Source: Acidobacteria bacterium AH-259-L09 (lineage in GTDB: Bacteria > Acidobacteriota > UBA6911 > RPQK01). Taken from it: DNA of 13,059 bases. Positions 7,635-13,059 of this stretch are shown piece after piece. Where the stretch lies: contig JALLOL010000047.1 in the NCBI GenBank assembly GCA_027717875.1, positions 1-13,059 on the forward strand, written 5' to 3'. The position numbers and the translations under genes are program-made. The notes under the pieces are model-generated. The model had not been told where the DNA came from. It saw nothing but the letters and a program-made list of their open reading frames with translations, and did no database searches. Within the stretch, counting starts at the first letter, position 1. Each line of letters opens with the position of its first letter.

Positions 7635-8837
7635 TTAAACTCCTGACTCTTGGCTCCTGACTCCTGGCTCCGGGCCCCTGGCTATGGTCTGTGGTCTGGG
7701 GGCTGGGGGCTGCGTGGGGATGTAGTCTCTGCTCACGACATCCCAATAATCTTCATAGGGCCTCTCTTGGTGAAGCTTTAGGAAGCTTTGGATCTGCTGC
7801 AGCAGGGAAGTGACGTAATAGCCGGCTACAGTCTCCGGATGCTCTCGCCAGTAGTTGAAGTAGCTTCTAATGAACACGCTGTTCTGGTTGGTGGGCAGCT
7901 CCGTTACGTTTGCGACGAAGTGGGGAAATTGGCCCTTTCGAAACAAGTAAAATTCCACATTTGACACATAGAAAGTCGAGACCACATACCCTTGTTTTTT
8001 CAAGTATTTCCCGATGCTCTTAAGCGCTTTTGGACCTGCCAAGTCCCCAACGATCGGTATAATTCGATTCTCCGTTTGCATCTTTTTTAAGAACCGAAAA
8101 TCGCTCTGGGAGTTCAAATAATGTCCCATTTGACCTGGCTGATTGCTTTGTGTCATTAGTTGTTCGTAGCTGGGATAGTAGGGACGAGGTCGGCGGCCAT
8201 GACTTCGGTACCTTAATTGAAAGTTTTCTTCGAAAAAGGCCAGGGCGATCTGATAAAAAGTGAAGCGGTCCTGATCCCACGTCAAGCGAGGGAATCGATG
8301 TCGAATGGAGGACCAGATTTCGAGAAAGCTTTTTTCGAAAAAATCATCATCAGAAGGGAAGCTCCGCAAGTGATTGACCAGAACACTGGCATCGGCCGCG
8401 GGATCGGGCCGAAAGCCGGTGGGAAGGGGTTTTCCAAACAAATACGACAGATATTGCCAACGGTTGCCAGAAACCTCGATAAGTTCCTTCAAATAAAGAT
8501 GTTCCAAGAGATTATCGCGGCGCAGGTCAACTATCATGGCCAAGGCAGGTCGTACATGAACGAGGTAGGTGAAGTTCTGATCGGGTCCAACTCCCAAATA
8601 GGCCTGCCCGGGTTCGGCGATCTCCTTGAGTTGAGGAAGCACCTGTAGGTAAGAGGCCTCATTGGAGATCAAATTGTCGGTGTCGAATTGGCCTGGGGGT
8701 TCACTCAGTTCGAGAGCCAGCTGCTCCAGATCTGTGTCGGTCAGTCTCTGAGCCTTAGCTTCCGCAGGCTGGAGGGCTGTAACGATCAGTAGCAGAAGGG
8801 AAATAATGGGATATCGGTCAGACGCACGCCATCTCAT
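7635..8837 (-). CDS. Exported protein resembling the LIC_10091/DUF7790 family
   Basis: A 400 aa protein with a Sec signal peptide (hydrophobic 11-22, likely cut near AEAKAQ). I choose the ATG at 8837 over the adjacent TTG at 8840 because AAGGGG lies 6 bp before it. The conserved core AYLGVGPDQNFTYL (79-92) followed by RPALAMIVDLRRDNLLEH (96-113) matches, from memory, a family annotated as LIC_10091-like, said to have a Rossmann, methyltransferase-like fold; no reaction is known and the export is odd for a methyltransferase. The rest includes FFEENF and a C-terminal DYWDVVSRDYIP segment. The last 25 residues (376-400), rich in Pro, Arg, Gln and Gly, are encoded entirely by heptad repeats and are probably not part of the ancestral protein. 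It is divergent from the DUF4159 gene across 82 bp. Confidence 0.75.
   Translation of the reverse strand: MRWRASDRYPIISLLLLIVTALQPAEAKAQRLTDTDLEQLALELSEPPGQFDTDNLISNEASYLQVLPQLKEIAEPGQAYLGVGPDQNFTYLVHVRPALAMIVDLRRDNLLEHLYLKELIEVSGNRWQYLSYLFGKPLPTGFRPDPAADASVLVNHLRSFPSDDDFFEKSFLEIWSSIRHRFPRLTWDQDRFTFYQIALAFFEENFQLRYRSHGRRPRPYYPSYEQLMTQSNQPGQMGHYLNSQSDFRFLKKMQTENRIIPIVGDLAGPKALKSIGKYLKKQGYVVSTFYVSNVEFYLFRKGQFPHFVANVTELPTNQNSVFIRSYFNYWREHPETVAGYYVTSLLQQIQSFLKLHQERPYEDYWDVVSRDYIPTQPPAPRPQTIARGPEPGVRSQESGV
7639..7712 (-). repeat. Heptad repeat arm inside the 3' end of the LIC_10091-like gene
   Basis: Ten 7-bp units keep one phase from 7639 to 7708 and an eleventh begins at 7709. On the plus strand they go from ACTCCTG/ACTCTTG/GCTCCTG to more diverged GCTATGG, TCTGTGG and GCTGGGG. 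In the sense of the gene the best units read CAGGAGT, CAAGAGT and CAGGAGC. The stop codon of the gene (7635-7637) is directly next to the array, so the repeats are translated. The arm opposes the arm at 7565-7606 across a 32-bp centre. Confidence 0.72.
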
Positions 8838-8900
8838 CAAGAACCCCTTGGATCAATCAACTATCAGAGTCAAAAAAAACTAAGTTTATCGAACACAGGA

Positions 8901-8910
8901 TATAATTATA
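8901..8910. promoter_or_regulatory. Palindromic TATAATTATA in the divergent region
   Basis: TATAATTATA is its own reverse complement, so a consensus -10 hexamer (TATAAT) can be read on both strands in the gap between the LIC_10091-like gene and the DUF4159 gene. No good -35 lies at 16-18 bp on either strand, and on the plus strand the implied leader before the ATG at 8920 would be only a few bases. It may be chance AT-richness. Confidence 0.22.
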
Positions 8911-8919
8911 AGAAGCAAC

Positions 8920-9663
8920 ATGCGGGCAAGACTTTTGATGTGGATTGTTTTTGTCGGCTTTTCAGCAGCGCGGGTCGACGACCGACCCCATGAAAGGCAG
9001 CACTCCATTCGCCCCGAATTTACCTTCTTGCGACTCATTTATTCTGGAGAAGGATGGATGGGATCGGCTTGGGCTGTCGATTATCCTAAGGCCGACCGGC
9101 AGTTTCTCTACGGACTGCGAAAACTCACCGATTTCGGTTTTGTGAACACCGAGCACCGCACTCTCCAGGTCTTGGAACCTGAGCTGTTCCATTATCCTTT
9201 CCTCTACGCCGTGGAAGTGGGCTACATGTATTTATCCGACCAGGAGGCCGCCCAATTGAGGGAATACTTGCTCCGAGGTGGCTTCTTGGTAGTGGATGAC
9301 TTTCATGGGGAATATGAATGGCAGAACTTTTACCGCCAAATCAAAAAGGTTTTTCCAGAGTATGAGCCGGTCGAACTTTCGATCACCCATCCGATCTTTC
9401 ATTGTTATTACGACATTAAAAAGCTCATCCAAATCCCTGGCCTTCAGTTTGTCTATAGTGGAAGGACGTGGGAAAAGGGAGGTTATAAACCTCGATACAT
9501 GGGAATCCAGGATGAGAATGGACGTCTGATGGTGATGATCAATCACAATGTTGACTTGGGAGACGCCTGGGAATGGGCCGAGGTAGAAGCTTACCCGCGT
9601 GAGTATGCCAACCTTGCTTTCCAACTTGGCATCAATTACATCGTTTACTCCATGACGCATTGA
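8920..9663 (+). CDS. DUF4159 domain protein
   Basis: A 247 aa protein, probably exported, with a short hydrophobic N-terminus (about 5-17). The body is a complete DUF4159 domain: FTFLRLIYSGEGW (35-47), DYPKADRQFLYGLRKLT (54-70), PFLYAVEVGYMYLSDQEA (93-110), the signature LLRGGFLVVDDFHGE (117-131), a THPIFHCYY segment (156-164), and the C-terminal AYPREYANLAFQLGINYIVY (224-243). The family has a glutamine-amidotransferase-like fold without the catalytic Cys and its function is unknown; in many genomes it is near MoxR/von Willebrand-type gene clusters, but none are present here. Some family members carry the domain as the C-terminal part of a larger membrane protein, whereas this is the stand-alone form. 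Only a weak AGAAG precedes the ATG. Two heptad units begin 4 bp after the stop codon. Confidence 0.87.
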   Translation: MRARLLMWIVFVGFSAARVDDRPHERQHSIRPEFTFLRLIYSGEGWMGSAWAVDYPKADRQFLYGLRKLTDFGFVNTEHRTLQVLEPELFHYPFLYAVEVGYMYLSDQEAAQLREYLLRGGFLVVDDFHGEYEWQNFYRQIKKVFPEYEPVELSITHPIFHCYYDIKKLIQIPGLQFVYSGRTWEKGGYKPRYMGIQDENGRLMVMINHNVDLGDAWEWAEVEAYPREYANLAFQLGINYIVYSMTH

Positions 9664-9666
9664 AGG

Positions 9667-9680
9667 GGGGTCAGGGGTCA
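9667..9680 (+). repeat. Two-unit heptad repeat between convergent genes
   Basis: GGGGTCA is repeated twice exactly (9667-9673 and 9674-9680), filling most of the 24-bp gap between the DUF4159 stop and the stop of the convergent barrel gene. The sequence also resembles GGGGTCAGACC motifs seen in REP-like intergenic elements. It is too short to class firmly. Confidence 0.45.
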
Positions 9681-9687
9681 GACCTTG

Positions 9688-10401
9688 TTAGCGGATACTG
9701 AAAGAATACATGAAACCGGCACTAATCTGCCAGTTGTGGAAGTTGCCATCCGGACGGAAGCCTGCTCCTGTTTTGTTACCTTCGAGAAGGGGTGCCTGGG
9801 AGGGAAGTCCAAAATCAGGAACGCCAGTGACATGGTCGCGAAAATCGAAGCGAAAACCCCAACCAGGATTGATATGGACCTTGACACCTCCTCCATAGCT
9901 GAGGGCAAGCTTCCACCGATCTTTCAGCTCGACTCCCTTGTCTAAGGCTTGTCCCTGCCCATCACCGGAAATCTGAAAGAAGGACGCTCCGATCCCGATA
10001 GAACCAAAGGGACGGATGAGGCACTCTCGGTTCATCGGATATACAAGGATGCTGTAGGCGAATGTGTGAACCTTGTGATCGAAGTCCAACCGGGTGAGGT
10101 CCGGTCGCAAGTCGACAAAGGATCCGGGTTGGTTTGCCAAAGCGTACTCCAACTCGGCGCCGAAATGCTGCCCCAGGTTTTCTGTGATTCGAGCCCCCAC
10201 CAGGTAGCTCGATTCGAACTCCAGCCCAACCATTTGGGTTGTCCCTCCCTCGATTGGAGTCACAAAAGTGTCTTCACCCAATGCGCTGAGGCCAAAGAAA
10301 ACAGAGATTTCCCACTTATTTTCGTTGTGTAAAATTTGTCCCCTTGCCCAAGAAGAAAGACAGGCGAAAAGCACCCACAATGCTGCACAGTATTTGAGCA
10401 T
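9688..10401 (-). CDS. Outer-membrane beta-barrel protein (paralog 1)
   Basis: A 237 aa protein with a signal peptide (hydrophobic 5-18, cut near SWARGQ, about residue 22). The mature part is a run of amphipathic beta strands broken by polar turns, starting KWEISVFFGLSALG and ending NWQISAGFMYSFSIR, as in small 8-strand outer-membrane barrels (OmpW or OMP_b-brl type). Aromatic girdle residues and the SYGGGVKV strand are visible. The C-terminal residue is Arg rather than the usual Phe, but the SFS strand near the end keeps the pattern. AGGA about 8 bp upstream supports the ATG at 10401. It is the downstream copy of a tandem pair with 10552-11274: about half the residues match by eye, including LGE, EGGTT, EYAxANQP and the DHxTGVPDF-like region. 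Ligand or pore function is unknown. Confidence 0.82.
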   Translation of the reverse strand: MLKYCAALWVLFACLSSWARGQILHNENKWEISVFFGLSALGEDTFVTPIEGGTTQMVGLEFESSYLVGARITENLGQHFGAELEYALANQPGSFVDLRPDLTRLDFDHKVHTFAYSILVYPMNRECLIRPFGSIGIGASFFQISGDGQGQALDKGVELKDRWKLALSYGGGVKVHINPGWGFRFDFRDHVTGVPDFGLPSQAPLLEGNKTGAGFRPDGNFHNWQISAGFMYSFSIR

Positions 10402-10428
10402 CTGCTTGTTCCTATCGGGTCAGCCAAA

Positions 10429-10444
10429 AATAGAACATTCTATT
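10429..10444. promoter_or_regulatory. Short palindrome upstream of barrel paralog 1
   Basis: AATAGAA-CA-TTCTATT (10429-10444) has two exact 7-bp arms and a 2-bp centre. It lies 28 bp before the ATG of paralog 1. On the minus strand it is followed directly by TTTTT-like bases (10424-10430 are A-rich on the plus strand), so it could be a weak terminator for paralog 2 or an operator for paralog 1. The stem is AT-rich and short; the role is uncertain. The remainder of the 150-bp gap shows nothing else. Confidence 0.3.
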
Positions 10445-10551
10445 AGGATGCGGTCAGCGCAGAAAGGACGAACCATCCTGTGGATTCTGTAAGTCCTCAG
10501 CGTAATTGATTGACAATCCGTGTGAGGGAGTAGGAATCAAGCGGGGACAGG

Positions 10552-11274
10552 TTAGTAGCGTCGACCGAAGCTAAAGATGAAACCAGCGCTAACCTGCCAG
10601 TTGTTGAGAATACCGTCTGGGCGAAAGCCGGTTCCCACTGTACCGTCTGGAAGCAAAGGAGCTTCTGGAGGGAGGTCAAAATCGGGGACACTGGTGACAC
10701 GGTTGCGAACATCAAAGCGCAGACCCCAGTGACGTTCCACCTGAACCTTGATACCTCCACCGTAACTAAAGGCAAATTTCAGTTCATTATCCAGCTCCAC
10801 TCCCTGCTGTGAGGCCCGTCGCTTCGAGTCATCGGAGATCTGATAGTAGGATGCTCCGGCCCCAATGGCAAGAAAAGGATGAACCCGGCGCTGACGGTCC
10901 ATCGGATAAATAAGCGCGGTGTAGGTGAATTTGTGAATCTTGTGATCCAAGTCCAAGCGGGGAAGCCCGAGGGGCGCGCTAGTGAGAGACATGGGTTGGT
11001 TCGCGAAAGCATACTCGAACTCGCCCGCGAAATGCTCTCCCAAATATTCTGCGATTCGAAACCCTCCTGCATAGCTCAAATCAAAATCCAGTTTAGTAAT
11101 GGTGGTTGTGCCCCCCTCGACTGGAGTCAGGGAACTCTCCTCGCCCAATCCACTGACTGCAAAGAAAGCCGAGATGTCCCAGTTGTATTCGACTTCAGGC
11201 GCTCGCGTTTGGGCCCTTATCGATGTCTGAAGAAAAACAAAAAGTAACTGCAAGACTAAACAATATCGGAACAT
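10552..11274 (-). CDS. Outer-membrane beta-barrel protein (paralog 2)
   Basis: A 240 aa paralog of the protein at 9688-10401, lying upstream of it on the same strand. The signal peptide spans about residues 1-21 (hydrophobic LVLQLLFVFLQ, cut near IRA). The barrel begins YNWDISAFFAVSGLG and ends NWQVSAGFIFSFGRRY. Shared blocks with the partner are LTPVEGGTT, LGEHF, EYAFANQP, DLDHKIH, YPMDRQ, GAGASYYQISDD, FSYGGGIKV, VTSVPDFDLPPEAPLL and GTGFRPDG. Differences concentrate in predicted loops, for example SLTSAPLGLP against SFVDLRPDLT. GGAAGGG about 5 bp before the ATG at 11274 is a good ribosome binding site. Both genes could be read from one promoter, but the 150-bp spacer with a palindrome also allows separate control. 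OmpW-like or generic small porin; no substrate can be given. Confidence 0.82.
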   Translation of the reverse strand: MFRYCLVLQLLFVFLQTSIRAQTRAPEVEYNWDISAFFAVSGLGEESSLTPVEGGTTTITKLDFDLSYAGGFRIAEYLGEHFAGEFEYAFANQPMSLTSAPLGLPRLDLDHKIHKFTYTALIYPMDRQRRVHPFLAIGAGASYYQISDDSKRRASQQGVELDNELKFAFSYGGGIKVQVERHWGLRFDVRNRVTSVPDFDLPPEAPLLPDGTVGTGFRPDGILNNWQVSAGFIFSFGRRY

Positions 11275-11356
11275 GTATCCCTTCCTAACTTATGCAGCGA
11301 CATCCTAACAAAGGGATGTGACAAATCGGGAAAGGGGCGGCGGGGGGCACGGAGAC
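11275..11356. other. Non-coding region upstream of barrel paralog 2
   Basis: These 82 bp hold the ribosome binding site and presumably the promoter of the barrel gene at 10552-11274. A G-rich stretch (about 11331-11352) leads into the heptad array. I see no gene here. Confidence 0.35.
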
Positions 11357-11398
11357 AGAATCCAGAATCCAGAATCCAGAAATGAGAATTGAGAATCG
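11357..11398 (+). repeat. Heptad array, left arm (AGAATNN units)
   Basis: Six 7-bp units in one phase: AGAATCC three times exactly, then AGAAATG, AGAATTG and AGAATCG. They are the reverse complement of the commonest unit types in the long right arm (GGATTCT), so the two arms form an inverted arrangement. A 9-bp exact inverted repeat, GCGAGAAGT (11406-11414) with ACTTCTCGC (11461-11469), lies inside, near the centre. Bases 11399-11440 between the arms are degenerate. Confidence 0.8.
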
Positions 11399-11440
11399 AT
11401 AAAGCGCGAGAAGTCAAGCTGAAAGGCTCAAGAAAGTCAA

Positions 11441-11629
11441 AGCCCTAGCCCTGGGTTCTAACTTCTCGCTTCAGACTCCTGAATTCCGGCACCAGGCTTC
11501 TCACTTCTGGCTTCTGACTTCTGAATTCTGACTTCTGTCTTCTGAATTCTGACTTCTGTCTTCTGGATTCTAACTTCTGTCTCCTGGATTCTGGATTCTG
11601 ACTTCTGAATTCTGGATTCTGGATTCTGT
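11441..11629 (+). repeat. Heptad array, right arm (27 units, consensus MTTCTGN)
   Basis: From 11441 to 11629 a 7-bp phase holds without a gap for 27 units. The last 19 units (11497-11629) nearly all read CTTCTGN or ATTCTGN; the first eight are more diverged, for example GCCCTGG and GTTCTAA. There is a higher-order 21-bp tandem repeat: 11519-11539 equals 11540-11560. The final base is the first base of the Spy-like gene stop (plus-strand TTA, 11629-11631), so the array starts at the stop codon of that gene. It lies in its 3' untranslated region, where the RNA would be rich in CAGAA. Type and regularity recall the heptanucleotide STRR repeats of heterocystous cyanobacteria; kinship is not implied. 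Confidence 0.85.
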
Positions 11630-12054
11630 TAGCGCTTCACGTCCTTTTCTCGTCTGTGCCGCTGCCGATCATGCTCCTTCTCCTTGAGGAATTCCTCAAA
11701 AGCCGCTATCTGAGCAGGCTGGAGAATAGCTCGGATCTGCTTGCGTGTCTCCAGGCGGATGGCTCGAGACTGCTTCTTGGCTTCCCGGTTGGCTTCGAGG
11801 AAGTGTTGACGACTCTGCTCGAGGATCCGACGAAGCTCCGACTTTTGTGACGCGTCGAGATCCAGCAACTCCGCCAGGTGATTGACGCTCCGTTCCGGGG
11901 GTTGTTTACTGCGTGTCTCATGGCGCCAGCCAGGCGAGTCACTTGCCTCCGAGAGGCGAGCTTGAACCCCCAGGAAGGTCAAGGTGCCTCCGAACACGAC
12001 ACCCACCAAAAAGACCAGCAACACCCAAAGGATGGCTTTACTGCGACTCTTCAA
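11629..12054 (-). CDS. Spy/CpxP-like membrane-anchored periplasmic protein
   Basis: A 141 aa protein with one N-terminal transmembrane or uncleaved signal segment (about 7-30) and a highly charged, all-helical periplasmic part. Two LTxxQ-like motifs mark the Spy/CpxP/CnrX-type fold: LDLDASQ (64-70) and LQPAQ (111-115), joined by a long basic helix. Such proteins act as periplasmic chaperones or as envelope or metal stress sensors. Met, Cys and paired His metal ligands as in CnrX are not evident, so metal sensing is uncertain. The start is a TTG at 12052-12054, supported by GGAGGAGG about 9 bp upstream; no ATG occurs near the N-terminus. The first 17 bp overlap the end of the anti-sigma gene, so it is the third gene of the sigma operon and is likely translationally coupled. 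The stop codon abuts the long heptad array. Confidence 0.82.
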   Translation of the reverse strand: MKSRSKAILWVLLVFLVGVVFGGTLTFLGVQARLSEASDSPGWRHETRSKQPPERSVNHLAELLDLDASQKSELRRILEQSRQHFLEANREAKKQSRAIRLETRKQIRAILQPAQIAAFEEFLKEKEHDRQRHRREKDVKR

Positions 12055-12469
12055 CAGTCGGTTCCTCCTCCGGTATTTCCCTGAGAGAATTCACCACGTA
12101 CTCCAAAGTAAAGTCCTCTTGCACAAGCTCTTCGAACAGGATTTCAGAATAGTATTCCGCGGATTCTGGCTCTGTGAGCTTGTAGAGGAGAAAACTGGTA
12201 GCGAGGATCAGGGCAACAAAGACCGGGATCAGTTGCTGCGCAGCCCGCTGAAGTAAAAAGGCGAAGGACACCCTCATACTTTGAGCGAGCTGAGCAACTC
12301 GCTGAGCAAAAAAAGGCGGCCCGTCGATCCGCGGAGCCCATTTCACTTGAAAGCCCAAGAAGCGGAAAACCGCCCACTTTTTCCCGCATTCTTCACACCT
12401 CTTCAGATGGGATTGATCCACGGGGTCGTCAAAGTTCAATTCTGCAAAAGCAATATGATCTTCACTCAT
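12038..12469 (-). CDS. Zinc-finger anti-sigma factor
   Basis: A 143 aa predicted inner-membrane anti-sigma factor for the ECF sigma encoded just upstream. The cytoplasmic N-terminus carries HLKRCEEC (21-28), which fits the HxxxCxxC zinc-binding signature of ZAS-type anti-sigma domains. A single transmembrane helix follows at about 82-100 (LIPVFVALILATSFLLY), and a short acidic periplasmic tail ends EEEPTVEESQ. That topology would let a periplasmic signal release the sigma factor. The ATG at 12467-12469 overlaps the sigma stop by 8 bp (ATGAGTGA), and the gene end overlaps the Spy-like start by 17 bp. The region around residues 29-80 (KKWAVFRFLGF...) is divergent from well-known ZAS proteins, so the call rests on the zinc motif, topology and position. 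Confidence 0.85.
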   Translation of the reverse strand: MSEDHIAFAELNFDDPVDQSHLKRCEECGKKWAVFRFLGFQVKWAPRIDGPPFFAQRVAQLAQSMRVSFAFLLQRAAQQLIPVFVALILATSFLLYKLTEPESAEYYSEILFEELVQEDFTLEYVVNSLREIPEEEPTVEESQ

Positions 12470-13059
12470 GTGTCATCTTTTTCTCGGAGTAAAGAATTTG
12501 ACTGAGTTCTTGCTGCAGCTTTTTTTTTGAGCGGCTAACCCGAATTCGAACGGCTAGCTGCGTTGTATCCAGGATTCGGGCGATTTCAGGATAGCTCAAA
12601 CCTTCCAGTTCGCGAAGGACAAAGGCCAGCTTGTCCTTCTCGTTTAGTCTTTCCATTGATCTTGCAAGGAGCTCGAAAAGCTCCTGCTCTTCTTCCTCGC
12701 TCAACGTGCTGCACTGATTAAACTGTTCAAAGAAATACTCCATCCGCTCCTCTTCGTCTCGGCCAAGATCCGAGAAGAGGCGAATGCGGCGCTTGCGCAC
12801 CCTTCGTATCTCGTCCAGACAGGCATTGGCGGTTATGCGTGAGATCCAGGATTTTAGGGGCCGCTCTGTGTCGAACGTATCTAAAGATCGAAACACCTTT
12901 AAAAACACCTCCTGGGCCAAATCCTCGACCTCGTCTCGATATCCCAAGTAATGATAGACGATGTTAAAAACCAATCGCTGATAGCGCTCAATAATCTCCT
13001 CGAAAGCCTTGGGGTCACCTTCCAGAGTTGCCCTGACCAACTGTCCATCTGTTCTGGCC
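12462..13059 (-). CDS. ECF-type RNA polymerase sigma-70 factor, 5' end outside window
   Basis: Alternative sigma factor with sigma-2 and sigma-4 regions and no region 3, as in ECF sigmas. Sigma-2 includes RYQRLVFNIVYHYLG and the core-binding DLAQEVFLKVFR, then PLKSWISRITANACLDEIRR for -10 recognition. Sigma-4 has KDKLAFVLRELEGLSYPEIARIL with a helix-turn-helix and RIRVSRSKKKL. An acidic linker, rich in Glu, separates them. A TTG at 13040 could start the frame, but codons continue open to the window edge and encode ARTDGQLVRATLEGD, which matches the usual ECF N-terminus (TDxxLV...GD). The true start is therefore probably beyond 13059 and the gene is partial here. A run of nine A bases occurs in the coding strand in SKKK near the C-terminus. 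It overlaps the anti-sigma gene by 8 bp. Such factors usually activate their own operon; that promoter is not in view. Confidence 0.95.
   Translation of the reverse strand, partial: ARTDGQLVRATLEGDPKAFEEIIERYQRLVFNIVYHYLGYRDEVEDLAQEVFLKVFRSLDTFDTERPLKSWISRITANACLDEIRRVRKRRIRLFSDLGRDEEERMEYFFEQFNQCSTLSEEEEQELFELLARSMERLNEKDKLAFVLRELEGLSYPEIARILDTTQLAVRIRVSRSKKKLQQELSQILYSEKKMTHE

Noticed and set aside
8217..8648. 143-codon open frame on the plus strand
   Set aside because: It lies wholly antisense to the LIC_10091-like gene, which has a signal peptide, ribosome binding site and conserved motifs. The antisense translation shows no domain or export signal.
9665..9686. REP element with an associated transposase
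   Set aside because: The GGGGTCAGACC-like string is short, occurs once, and no tyrosine-type REP transposase gene is in the window.
9949..10332. 127-codon plus-strand open frame opposite barrel paralog 1, and a similar 122-codon one at 10879-11247 opposite paralog 2
   Set aside because: Both mirror the same paralogous coding sequences; their similarity to each other is explained by the duplication of the minus-strand genes.
11357..11629. CRISPR array
   Set aside because: Units are 7 bp, tandem and degenerate, with no 25-40 bp repeat/spacer alternation and no cas genes nearby.
12530..12538. Run of nine T (A9 in the coding strand) in the sigma gene as a programmed slippage site that might fuse sigma and anti-sigma
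   Set aside because: I read both shifted frames: each hits a stop codon before or at the anti-sigma start, so no fusion protein would form. SKKK is a normal sequence for this region.

Overview
The window looks like chromosomal DNA of a Gram-negative bacterium, near 50% GC by eye. It encodes outer-membrane barrels, a lipoprotein, several Sec signal peptides, a PilZ (c-di-GMP) protein and an ECF sigma factor cluster. The mix of a DUF4159 protein, a protein resembling the LIC_10091/DUF7790 family, an ACSF3-like malonyl-CoA synthetase and intergenic heptanucleotide repeats fits Acidobacteriota or a nearby soil or sediment phylum. That placement is inference; no rRNA or other taxonomic marker is present. 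I see no phage, insertion sequence, CRISPR array or tRNA.

Layout. 63-812 (+): an unrecognised exported protein. 894-3861 (+): an NCS1 nucleobase-type permease whose end overlaps by 11 bp an AMP-forming malonyl-CoA synthetase-like ligase; a perfect 32-bp palindrome with a T-tract closes this two-gene operon and contains the ligase stop codon. 3880-4539 (-): a YcgR-like PilZ protein, convergent on that terminator. 4806-6044 (+): a retaining GT-A glycosyltransferase resembling mannosylglycerate synthase (GT78) or glucosyl-3-phosphoglycerate synthase (GT81). 6094-6759 (-): a cyclophilin-like lipoprotein lacking key catalytic residues. 6887-7579 (+): a DUF72 (YecE-like) protein. 7635-8837 (-): a LIC_10091-like exported protein, divergent from the DUF4159 protein at 8920-9663 (+). 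9688-10401 and 10552-11274 (-): two tandem paralogous outer-membrane beta-barrel proteins. 11629-13059 (-): an ECF sigma factor (cut by the window edge), a zinc-finger anti-sigma factor and a Spy/CpxP-like membrane-anchored protein, with overlapping ends.

How genes work together. The permease and ligase are translationally coupled and could form an import-and-activate module; malonate released from barbiturate or pyrimidine breakdown is one possible substrate. The sigma/anti-sigma/Spy-like trio looks like a cell-envelope or metal stress circuit, related in logic to CnrYXH and CpxP/Spy systems. The other genes look like single transcription units.

The most unusual DNA feature is a family of degenerate 7-bp tandem repeats (heptads). 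They sit at, or run through, the 3' ends of four genes (DUF72, LIC_10091-like, DUF4159, Spy-like). Two of the sites have opposed arms around a non-repeat centre, and at one site the repeats appear to have been turned into a 25-residue protein tail.
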